A stretch of DNA of 64,000 nucleotides from JACCXG01 sp963785755 (GTDB lineage: Bacteria > Acidobacteriota > Vicinamibacteria > Vicinamibacterales > 2-12-FULL-66-21), in assembly GCA_963785755.1 (NCBI GenBank), contig CAWAXG010000075.1:186001-250000 (forward strand), in the 5' to 3' direction. Position 1 is the first letter of the stretch. Every line of letters begins with the position of its first letter. Under the pieces are notes generated by a model, which was not told where the DNA came from, made no database searches, and worked only from the letters and a program-made list of their open reading frames with translations. The position numbers and the translations under genes are program-made. This document shows positions 41,941 through 49,771 of the stretch, piece by piece.

Positions 41941-44423
41941 ATGAGCTCGTATCCACGATGCGCGGCAAGCACATCTCTCCTGCTCGGCGCGCTGGTACCA
42001 GGTACCTGGCGTGGCCCGCGATGGTCGGCAGATCCACGGTCGTCCCCGATCCTGCGGCTCCTGATGCTGCGTCACAAATCAGCGTGGAGCCATTCGGCAC
42101 CTGGTCCCTGGGCGCCTCCGCCCCGGGACATCTCCTGGCTACGCACGCGATCCTCCTCCGCAACAACAAAATCCTCGTCGTCGGCGGGAGCAGCTACAAC
42201 TGCTGTTTCAAATGGGGCATGGAGGAGGCCCGTCTCTACACCATCGGCACGAACGCATGGAGCGCGAAAATGGCCTCGCCGGCGCCGTACGGCGCGACGA
42301 AGGATGCATTCTGCGGCGGCCACGCCCACGACGATCTGGGCCGGGTGATCTTTCAGGGCGGACTGCTCGGGTATGGCGTCAAGAACGGATCCGGCATCAA
42401 CAACGCGGCTCGCTACGATGCCGCGACCGGAGCCTGGACGCAGCTCGGTGCCGCCTCGGCGCACTGGTATCCGACACTCGTCGCCGGTCCACGGCACATG
42501 TTCATCTTTCCGGGCCGCGCCACTGGCGGCGACGACCACGTCCGCAAACTGAAGTACGGGACATCAGCGTGGGCGGACACCGGCAAGCGCCTGATCGCCA
42601 TGAACACTTATCCGCGCGTCGCGTTGCTCCCGGATGGCCGATTCTTCGTCGCCTCGCCTGCTGCGGATGAGGACGGCCAGCTGGCTGGGAGAAACTATTT
42701 CTACGATCCGGTCATCAACAACCGCAGCCTCGCGGGCAATGACGTCGTGCCAGACAGCGGTGGCGGCGTTCAGCGACGAGCCGAGCATGACGTGCGGGTG
42801 AGCACGATCCACGACGATTGGAGCGGAACCGGCGTCCTGCTGCCACTCACGCCGTCGCAGCAAGGCTACGATGACTTCAAGTTCGCGCTCATCGGCGGCA
42901 ACGAGGCGCATGTGAAAGATCTGAGCGTCGGGTCGCCGGCCTGGACCACGATGGGCGCACGGTCGACGGCGCTCGGATCGCCGCCGTTGCGGTTCCACGC
43001 GAACGCGACCCTCCTGCCCACCGGCCAGGTGCTGGTGACCGGCGGCATGCGGAATCCCGGCAACGACGACACCGGCGTGCGGGAAGCGGAAGTCTACGAT
43101 CCCGCGACCAACTCCTGGATCGTGACGAGCGCCGCGACCGTCCCGCGAAACTATCACTCCGTCGCGCTCCTGCTGCCCGACGGTCGCGTCTGGACCGCCA
43201 GCGCCAGCAAGGACGCCTCAGGGTCCGAGTGCCTGACCGAGCCGAACGAGAACCCGGACAACGGCTGCGACGACGTGCCTGATGGACTGCCGGAGATGAC
43301 CGAGGAGCGCGTCGAGATTTTCACGCCGTGGTACTACGGCCGCAGCGACCGCCCGGTCATCACGACGTGCCCGGCGAAGATCTCGACCGACGGCGGCGCG
43401 TACCGGATCCCGATCGGCGGCTCACAGGGCACGAACATCGGCAAAGTGGCGCTGATCCGCGCCGGCAGCGTCACCCATGCCTTCGACACCGATCAGCGGC
43501 TGATCTTTCTCGACATCACGACGAAGACGGCGGCGGCGGTCGGCGTGCGGGCGCCCTATGGCGCGGCGGCAGCGCCTCCGGGCGACTACTTGCTGTTTGC
43601 GCTGCGGGCTGTGGGATCCGGCTTCAAGACATGGGTGCCGTCAGTCGGCTGCTGGACCCGGGTCGAGCCTCAGGTCGTGCGCCACGGGATTTCGATGGCC
43701 AACTACCAGACCGTCTTCGATGGCATCAAGAACCAGGGCTACCGGCCGACCTGGGTGGACGGATTCGAGGTGGCCGGCGTCCCGCACTTCAACGCGATCT
43801 TCACGCGCGTCGACGTGGCCTGGGTCGCGCGGCACAGCATGGACGGCGCCACCTATCAGACCGAATTCAACACCTGGAGAAAGGAAGGCTACCGGCTGGC
43901 GCAGGTGGACAGCTATCTGGCCGGCAGTCAGATCCGCTACGCGGCGATCTGGGAGAAGCGCGCGGGACCGGTGTGGACCGCGTATCACGGCGCCTCCGAG
44001 GCGACGCACGTCACCAATTTCAACACCTTCAAGGAACAGGGCTACCGGCCCGTCAACATCTCGGCGGTCAACGTCAATGGCCAGCGGTTCTACACCGCGC
44101 TCTACGACAAGGCCAACGTCGGAACCTACCACACGCTCACCGGCATGACGGAAGCGCAATACCAGACCGAGTTCAACAATCAGGTGAAGGCCGGCCGGCG
44201 CGTGTCGTACGTGAACGCGTTCATGGAAGGGGGCGTCCCGAAGATCTCGGCGATCTGGGACCAGAGCGATGCCGGCGGCTGGAGCGCCCGCCACGACCTG
44301 ACCGGCGCCAACTTCCAGCACGAGTGGGACAACCACATCGGCCAGGGGTTCCAGACGAGGCGGACGGCCGGCTATGAAAAAGGCGGCATAGCGCGCTTCG
44401 CGGCCATCTGGACCAAGAAGTAA
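41941..44423 (+). CDS. Putative copper-radical oxidase (galactose/glyoxal oxidase-like, AA5) with five C-terminal BTRD1-like repeats; start region frameshifted or uncertain
   Basis: The main frame is open from 41958 (821 residues). A better start is ATG 41941, preceded by GGAGG at 41930-41934, whose frame encodes a hydrophobic leader (STSLLLGALV); a 1-nt deletion before ~42060 would join the two. Numbering from 41958: a kelch-type propeller with Cys119 (KDAFCGG) and Tyr171 (HWYPTLV) fitting the Cys-Tyr cofactor pair, Tyr399-His400 (RNYHSVALLLPDGRV) and His507 (SVTHAFDTDQR) fitting the remaining copper ligands, then a DUF1929-like domain (PPGDYLLFALR). Residues ~565-821 are five repeats like those of the upstream gene. 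Such enzymes oxidise alcohols or aldehydes to give H2O2. Confidence 0.8.
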
Positions 44424-44480
44424 CCCGCCAGAAGCCTGAGATCGCGGGCTTTTGAACCTTCGTCCGTGGATTTCGTCTAT

Positions 44481-44510
44481 ACCTTGCGTAACAAGGTAGT
44501 TGGCGCTACC
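44481..44510. promoter_or_regulatory. Overlapping palindromes upstream of padR (candidate auto-operator)
   Basis: ACCTTG-CGTAA-CAAGGT (44481-44497) is a perfect 6-5-6 palindrome, overlapped by GGTAG-TTGGCG-CTACC (44495-44510). Both end within 25 bp of the padR ATG. PadR regulators commonly repress their own promoters through short palindromes. The TTG-N5-CAA core also occurs at 21020-21036. Confidence 0.5.
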
Positions 44511-44519
44511 ATTCTAACA

Positions 44520-44879
44520 ATGACTCCCGAATCCGGGCGCGGCGACGAACGGCGGAGCATCGAGCGCGAGCTCAGGCGTGGCTCACTCGAGCTGATCGTC
44601 CTGCATCTGCTGGCGCCCGGCGAGGCCTACGGCTACGAGATCGTGTCGAAGCTCACCGAGCAGACCAACGGCGCGCTCGAGGTCACTGACGGCACCCTGT
44701 ATCCCGTGCTCTACCGCCTCGAGCGGGCGGGATATGTCGCCATCCGCTGGGAAACGCCAGACCGCGGCGTGCCGCGGAAGTACTACCGCCTCACGGACGC
44801 CGGACGCGAAGAGCTCGTGCGGTTGAAGGAAGAGTGGACGTCGTTCGCCAAGGCAATGGCCAGGCTGTTGCGGCAATAA
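44520..44879 (+). CDS. PadR-family transcriptional regulator
   Basis: 119 residues from ATG 44520; the longer open frame would include the operator-like palindromes, so the internal ATG is preferred. The PadR winged helix is typical: LRRGSLELIVLHLLAPGEAYGYEIVSKL, the TDGTLYPVLYRLERAGYV recognition region, and PRKYYRLTDAGREELVRLKEEW with the wing and the C-terminal dimerisation helix. PadR proteins repress membrane-protein or efflux genes in response to phenolics, peptides or unknown ligands. It is followed 103 bp later by a HAAS-RDD membrane protein, a common acidobacterial pairing. Confidence 0.92.
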   Translation: MTPESGRGDERRSIERELRRGSLELIVLHLLAPGEAYGYEIVSKLTEQTNGALEVTDGTLYPVLYRLERAGYVAIRWETPDRGVPRKYYRLTDAGREELVRLKEEWTSFAKAMARLLRQ

Positions 44880-44895
44880 GCCGCAGCCGCTTCTG

Positions 44896-44945
44896 TCGGT
44901 TCAAAAGTTCAGGGGTTCAGAGGTTCAAGAGTTCCGGGTTCGGGT
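44896..44945. repeat. Degenerate GTTCA repeats between padR and the RDD gene
   Basis: CGGTTCAAAAGTTCAGGGGT, then TCAGAGGTTCAAGAGTTCCG: about six units of a 7-9 bp GGTTCA motif, all in one orientation, followed by CGGGTTCGGGTTCTTCGG. They match the units at 18130-18180. Confidence 0.6.
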
Positions 44946-44982
44946 TCTTCGGGCTATTTGAGGACAAAGAAGGAGACGGTCA

Positions 44983-45609
44983 ATGACCGCCGCTGACGAA
45001 TACGTCAAGAGCGTTCTCGAATGGATGCCGCGCACGATGTCGCGGCGCGTGCAGATCGGCACCGAGCTGCAGGGCCACATCGCCGAGCGGGTGGCCGCCG
45101 GTCATCCGATTGCCGAGGTGCTGCGTCAGCTCGGCGATCCGGTGGCGCTCGCCGAATCGTATCTGGCCGAGGTACCGCTGATCCCGGCGCCGCACGGCCG
45201 CCGCATCGGCGCGAAGCTCGCCGACCTCGTCATGTGCATCGCGATGCTGGTCATGACGATCGTGCTCATCATGCTGCCCGCGTGGTGGTTCGGCCTGGCA
45301 TCCGAGGTGATGCCGTTCCTCCTGATGTGGGCCGTCATTCTCGTCCTGATCGTCGGCAGCATCCTGTTCGGCATCTACACCGTGGTCGCGGAATGGCGCT
45401 CAGGCCAGACGCTGGGCAAGCGCCTGTTCGGCCTGCGGGTCGTCAAGGAATCGGGGGCGCAGATCGGGCTCGGCCAGTCGATCGTTCGTCAGCTCCCGGC
45501 GGTCCTGCAGGTCTACCTGATCGACGCGATGTTCGTCTTGTTCACGGACAAGCGCCAGCGCGCGTTCGAGATGCTGTCGAAGACACGCGTGGTGGTCGCG
45601 GCTGAGTGA
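44983..45609 (+). CDS. HAAS-type domain plus RDD-family membrane protein
   Basis: 208 residues. Residues 1-65 (EYVKSVLEWMPRTMSRRVQIGTELQGHIAERVAAGHP...LGDPVALAESYLAEV) match the HAAS/DUF1700-like helical domain that often accompanies PadR regulators. Residues ~70-205 form an RDD domain with hydrophobic segments at about 85-110 and 115-140, the GQTLGKRLFGLRVV signature after the second, and a third hydrophobic segment at about 165-190. RDD proteins are membrane proteins, some with Na+/H+ antiport activity; the role here is unknown. It is likely under control of the upstream padR. Confidence 0.85.
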   Translation: MTAADEYVKSVLEWMPRTMSRRVQIGTELQGHIAERVAAGHPIAEVLRQLGDPVALAESYLAEVPLIPAPHGRRIGAKLADLVMCIAMLVMTIVLIMLPAWWFGLASEVMPFLLMWAVILVLIVGSILFGIYTVVAEWRSGQTLGKRLFGLRVVKESGAQIGLGQSIVRQLPAVLQVYLIDAMFVLFTDKRQRAFEMLSKTRVVVAAE

Positions 45610-45738
45610 CGGCCCGCACCGTTGTTCACAAGGAGGACGGGAGTTTTCAGGTTTGGTGAAACCAGGTTGTGTTGAAAGCCAACTCCCTTACACTCGTCGT
45701 CCCTGTTTAGGAATCCCCCTGCGTTCGCGTCCTCGTCC

Positions 45739-46752
45739 TCACACCAGCCCCGCGTTGCGCGCGAACCCCAGTGCCTCGATCGCCGCGCCCCGCGATCCGG
45801 CGGTATCGCCGTTCGGCATGATGTGGATCGGGATGTCGGCCTGCTCGGTGCGCTGCGGCGGCATGCCCTCGCGGATTTCGTCGATGAACCAGGCCTGGAA
45901 TATCGGCGTCGTTTCAATCGCGCCGCCGCCGACGATGAGCGCGTCGGGGTCGAAGGTATTGATCATCTCGTCGAAGAACAGTCCCAGCGCCCGCGCCTGG
46001 ACGCGGAAGATCGCCCGGCACATCGCATCGCCGCGTTCGGCGAGCCCGCGGACCTTCTTCGCCGCCTGCGTCACCTCCATCGTCGCGAGCTCGTGACCCG
46101 GGTAGCGGGCGAGGAAGAACGGCAGCAGCGTCCGGCGGATCGCGGTCAGCGAGCACAGCGACTCGAGGTCGCCGATCCGTCCGCAGTTGCAGTCGGGGAT
46201 CAGGCCCTGGATCTCGGTGATGCTCTGATACGGAATCAGCACGTGACCGAGCTCGCCGCCGAATCCCTTGCGTCCCTTGACGACGCCGCCATCGACAATG
46301 ACGCCGCCGCCGAGACCCGTACCGATGACGGCCGAGACCGATGTCGCCACGGTGTCGCCGAAGATGGAAAAGTGTCCCCAGAGCGCGCCCGCATTCCCGT
46401 CGTTCAGATAGGTGACGGGCTTCCCCAGCTTCAGCTCGAGCGCCTGACGGATGTCGAACCCCGCCCAGTTCTGGTGAACGAAGTTCGTGGATCCGCGCGC
46501 GCTGAGCACGCCGCCGGCGCTCGCCGGCCCCGGCGTGTCGAGGCCGACGACGGCGATGTCGTCGAGGGAGATGCCGGCGCGCGCCACCGCCATCGCGAGA
46601 CCGTCGGCGATCTGCTGCAGGCAGATCTCCGGGCCTTCCTGGGCTCGCGCGGGATGCTCGCACAGCCCGTCGATGAGCCAGCGCCCGTCGGTGGTGATGA
46701 AGGTGTAGTTGACGGCGGTGCCGCCGAGATCGATGCCTGCGGTGACGTGCAA
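45739..46752 (-). CDS. ROK-family sugar kinase (or regulator-like protein)
   Basis: 337 residues from a TTG at 46752, chosen because GGAGG lies six bases upstream and VTAGIDLGGTAVNYTFIT, the phosphate-1 ATP motif, follows at once. Further ROK features: catalytic-region LNDGNAGALWGHF (Asp base), VIGTGLGGGVIVDG (phosphate-2) and the zinc motif GH...CNCGRIGDLES. The usual third Cys of CxCGxxGCxE is Asp here, so zinc binding may be altered. No DNA-binding domain is present, so a kinase for glucose or an N-acetyl-hexosamine is likely. It lies 35 bp after korB on the same strand. Confidence 0.88.
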   Translation of the reverse strand: MHVTAGIDLGGTAVNYTFITTDGRWLIDGLCEHPARAQEGPEICLQQIADGLAMAVARAGISLDDIAVVGLDTPGPASAGGVLSARGSTNFVHQNWAGFDIRQALELKLGKPVTYLNDGNAGALWGHFSIFGDTVATSVSAVIGTGLGGGVIVDGGVVKGRKGFGGELGHVLIPYQSITEIQGLIPDCNCGRIGDLESLCSLTAIRRTLLPFFLARYPGHELATMEVTQAAKKVRGLAERGDAMCRAIFRVQARALGLFFDEMINTFDPDALIVGGGAIETTPIFQAWFIDEIREGMPPQRTEQADIPIHIMPNGDTAGSRGAAIEALGFARNAGLV

Positions 46753-46787
46753 GGAGATCCTCCGTTGGCTCGCCCGGGCCGCGGGCG

Positions 46788-47843
46788 CTACCTGAATCGC
46801 GCTTGCAGCTTCTCCAGCTCGGCGCTGCCCGGGCACAGATCGTCGTAGGGGACCTGCGTCAACGGCGTCGCGACGGTGTTGCCCTGCTCGTGCACGTCGC
46901 TGGAATCGGGCGACAGGTAGAGCAGACCGGTGACGATCTCCCCTTCCTTCTGCCGCTCACGGATGTAGGCGTACGAGCGATCGCGATCGGTCGGATCGTA
47001 GTTCTCGGCGATCTTCCGGAGCCTGACCCAGCTGCCGTCGTGCAGCATGACGTTGCGGACCGAGCCGGCCTCGTACTCGGCGGTAATCGTCTGCGCCGGC
47101 GGCACGAAGTCGGCCTGCACCACCTCGACATTCTTCTCGCGCGTATACGCGTAGCTCTTGGTCGAGCCCTCGTGGTCGTTGAAGGTGACGCACGGCGAGA
47201 TGACGTCGATGAATGCGAACCCGCTGTGCGACAGGCCTGCCTTGATGATCGGCACCAGCTGCCCCTTGTCGCCGGAAAACCCGCGGGCGACGAAGGTGGC
47301 GCCGAGCGTCAACGCGAGGAGGCAGCCGTCGATCGCTTCCATCGTGTTCGCTTCCCCCTTCTTGCTGAGCGAGCCGGGATCGGCGGAGGCGGAGAACTGC
47401 CCTTTGGTCAGGCCGTAGACGCCGTTGTTCTCGAGCACGTAGAGGACGTTGACGTTGCGCCGGATGGCATGACAGAGCTGGCCGAGGCCGATCGACAGCG
47501 AGTCGCCGTCGCCCGAAACGCCGATGTAGATGATCTCGCGGTTGGCGGCGTTGGCGCCGGTCACCAGCGCTGGCATGCGGCCGTGCACGCCGTTGAACCC
47601 GTGCGCCTCGCGCAGGAAGTAGGCGGGGGTCTTGGACGAACAGCCGATCCCTGACAGCTTCGCCACGGTGTGCGGCGGAATCGACAGCTCCCAGAACGCC
47701 TGGATGATCGCGGCGGTGATCGAGTCGTGGCCGCACCCGGCGCACAGCGTCGTGATCGTGCCCTCGTAGTCGCGGCGGATCAGCCCGATCGCGTTCTTCT
47801 GCAGCCCGGGATGATGAACCGTGGGCTTCGCGATGTACGTCAT
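46788..47843 (-). CDS. 2-oxoacid:ferredoxin oxidoreductase, beta subunit (thiamine diphosphate-binding)
   Basis: 351 residues from ATG 47843 (GGAGAAGG upstream), overlapping the alpha-subunit stop by ATGA. The N-terminal LCAGCGHDSITAAI and GIGCSSKTP hold Cys used for a [4Fe-4S] cluster, and GVSGDGDSLSIGLGQL with VLYVLENNGVYGLTKGQ is the ThDP-Mg motif (GDG...N). This fits the beta subunit of 2-oxoglutarate or related KorB-type enzymes, which decarboxylate 2-oxoacids to acyl-CoA and reduce ferredoxin. The exact substrate (2-oxoglutarate or pyruvate) is not proven. Confidence 0.9.
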   Translation of the reverse strand: MTYIAKPTVHHPGLQKNAIGLIRRDYEGTITTLCAGCGHDSITAAIIQAFWELSIPPHTVAKLSGIGCSSKTPAYFLREAHGFNGVHGRMPALVTGANAANREIIYIGVSGDGDSLSIGLGQLCHAIRRNVNVLYVLENNGVYGLTKGQFSASADPGSLSKKGEANTMEAIDGCLLALTLGATFVARGFSGDKGQLVPIIKAGLSHSGFAFIDVISPCVTFNDHEGSTKSYAYTREKNVEVVQADFVPPAQTITAEYEAGSVRNVMLHDGSWVRLRKIAENYDPTDRDRSYAYIRERQKEGEIVTGLLYLSPDSSDVHEQGNTVATPLTQVPYDDLCPGSAELEKLQARFR

Positions 47844-49636
47844 GCTGCCTTCTCCAGCTTGGCCTTGACCCCTGAAATGATGTGATGCGCGCTCATCGGG
47901 AAGCCGGCGTAGTAGCGCACCGACTCGAGCCGCTCGGACGCGATCCCGGTCTCGAGCAGGAGCAGACTGCGCAGCTGCCCGTCGCGATTCTGTTCGACCA
48001 CGAAGTTGACGGCGTGGGCATCCAGGAACCGGCCGACCTCCTCGCTGAACGGGAACCCCCGGACGCGCATGTAGTCGATCTTGATGCCGTCGGCGGCGAG
48101 CAGATCGAGCGCCTCGGCGCACGCGGCGTGGCACCCGCCGACGGTCACCAGACCGACCTCGGCCCCGGCCGTCAGCTTGATCACCGGCGCGGGCAACGCG
48201 CGGGCCGCGTTCTGCATCTTGCGATCGAGGCGATCCATCACGTCCACGTATTCGTCGCCGTCTTCCGTATACGCGCCGAACCGGTTGTGGCCCGAGCCGC
48301 GGGTGAAGTACGCCCCGTTCGGATGGACGCCGGGCAGCGTGCGCGCCGGCACGCCGTCGCCGTCCGCGTCGACATAGCGGTGGAACGTCTCGATCTCGTC
48401 GAGTTGCTCAGCCGTCAGGACCTTGCCGCGGTCGGGCCGATAACTGTCGTCCCAGGTCAGCTTCGGGATCATCCAGTCGTTCATCCCGATGTCCAGGTCC
48501 GACAGCACGAACACCGGGGTCTGGAATCGCTCGGCCAGGTCGAACGACGCGGCGGCCAGCTCGAACGCCTCGCGCGGATCCGCAGGATAGAGGCAGATGT
48601 GGCGGGTATCGCCGTGCGAGGCATACGCGCACATCATCAGGTCGCCCTGTTGCGTGCGGGTCGGCATGCCGGTGGACGGCCCGGTGCGCTGCACGTCGAA
48701 GATGACGGCCGGCACCTCGGCGTAGTACGCGAGGCCGATGAACTCGTTCATCAGCGAGATGCCCGGCCCCGCCGTCGGCGTGAACGCGCGGGCTCCGGCC
48801 CATGAGGCGCCGATGACCATCCCGATAGCGGCAATTTCGTCCTCCGCCTGCAGGATCGCGAAGCGGTTCCGGTTGGTCTCCGGCTCGCGCCGGTACTTCT
48901 GGCAGAAGCCCTTGAAGGCTTCCATCAACGACGTCGCCGGCGTGATCGGATACCAGGCGCCGACGGTCGCGCCGGCATAGAGGCAGCCGAGCGCCGCCGC
49001 CGTGTTGCCGTCGATCAGGATGGCGTCCCTGGTCTTGTCGAGCGGGGCCAGACGGATGGGCAGCGGACAGTCGAAGTTCGCGGCGGCGTAGTCGTAGCCG
49101 AGATCGACCGCCTTCTGATTCGAGTCCATCATCGACTGCTTCCGGCCGTACTTCTCCTTCAGCAGCCCGCGGATGATGGCGCCGTCAATCCGCAGCAGCG
49201 CCGCGAGCGCGCCCGCATAAGCGATGTTCTTCATGAGGATCCGCTCGCGCATGCCGCCGAACTGCGCGTTGCACATCTCCGCGAGCGGAATCCCCAGGTA
49301 GGTCACGTCGGGACGCACCAGCCGCTGATCCAGCGGCCAGGTCGAGTCGTAGAGCAGCCACCCGCCCGATCGCACCTCGGCCACGTCCTTGGCGTAGGTC
49401 GCGGGATTGAGCGCCACCATCAGATCGAAGTGCGGCGTGCGTGCCGTGTAGCCGTGCTTGTTGACCCGGATCTCGTACCACGTCGGAAGACCCTGGATAT
49501 TCGAGGGGAAGACGTTCTTGCCCGTGACGGGAATGCCCATCCGGAAGATCGCCTGCATGATCAGGCCATTGGCCGACGCGGAGCCGGTCCCGTTGGCCGT
49601 CGCTATCTTGAACGCGAACTCGTTGGTTCTGTCCAT
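47840..49636 (-). CDS. 2-oxoacid:ferredoxin oxidoreductase, fused gamma-alpha subunit
   Basis: 598 residues, the size of KorA-type chains where the gamma domain (about 1-190, KIATANGTGSASANGLIMQAIFRMG) is fused to the alpha domain (about 200-598). The alpha part has GNTAAALGCLYAGATVGAWYPITPATSLMEAF, the conserved ITP-S/T-E pyrimidine-domain motif, and GPSTGMPTRTQQGDL, both signatures of 2-oxoacid:acceptor oxidoreductases. It forms the enzyme with the beta subunit encoded immediately downstream. An intergenic array of short repeats separates it from the upstream flavoprotein gene. Confidence 0.92.
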   Translation of the reverse strand: MDRTNEFAFKIATANGTGSASANGLIMQAIFRMGIPVTGKNVFPSNIQGLPTWYEIRVNKHGYTARTPHFDLMVALNPATYAKDVAEVRSGGWLLYDSTWPLDQRLVRPDVTYLGIPLAEMCNAQFGGMRERILMKNIAYAGALAALLRIDGAIIRGLLKEKYGRKQSMMDSNQKAVDLGYDYAAANFDCPLPIRLAPLDKTRDAILIDGNTAAALGCLYAGATVGAWYPITPATSLMEAFKGFCQKYRREPETNRNRFAILQAEDEIAAIGMVIGASWAGARAFTPTAGPGISLMNEFIGLAYYAEVPAVIFDVQRTGPSTGMPTRTQQGDLMMCAYASHGDTRHICLYPADPREAFELAAASFDLAERFQTPVFVLSDLDIGMNDWMIPKLTWDDSYRPDRGKVLTAEQLDEIETFHRYVDADGDGVPARTLPGVHPNGAYFTRGSGHNRFGAYTEDGDEYVDVMDRLDRKMQNAARALPAPVIKLTAGAEVGLVTVGGCHAACAEALDLLAADGIKIDYMRVRGFPFSEEVGRFLDAHAVNFVVEQNRDGQLRSLLLLETGIASERLESVRYYAGFPMSAHHIISGVKAKLEKAA

Positions 49637-49771
49637 TCGTCAGTTGCCGGTAACCAGTTACCAGTTTTCAGTTTCAGGTTGTCAGTTTCCAGTTACCAGT
49701 CAGTCGTGATCCGCTTTCCAGTTTGCCAATCGACGACGTCGGCTGCTGGCTACTGGAAACTGGAAACTGGG
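49637..49771. repeat. Degenerate CAGTTACCAGT / GGAAACTG repeats
   Basis: About ten imperfect units such as AACCAGTTACCAGTTTTCAG and CAGTTTCCAGTTACCAGT, with the reverse forms ACTGGAAACTGGAAACTGG at the right end (~49751). The arrays are inverted relative to each other and could fold. They fill nearly the whole gap between the flavoprotein and korA genes. Confidence 0.7.

Noticed and set aside
46753..46836. Upstream-extended start for the ROK kinase
   Set aside because: The extension overlaps korB and lacks conserved sequence; the TTG at 46752 has GGAGG and directly begins the ATP motif.
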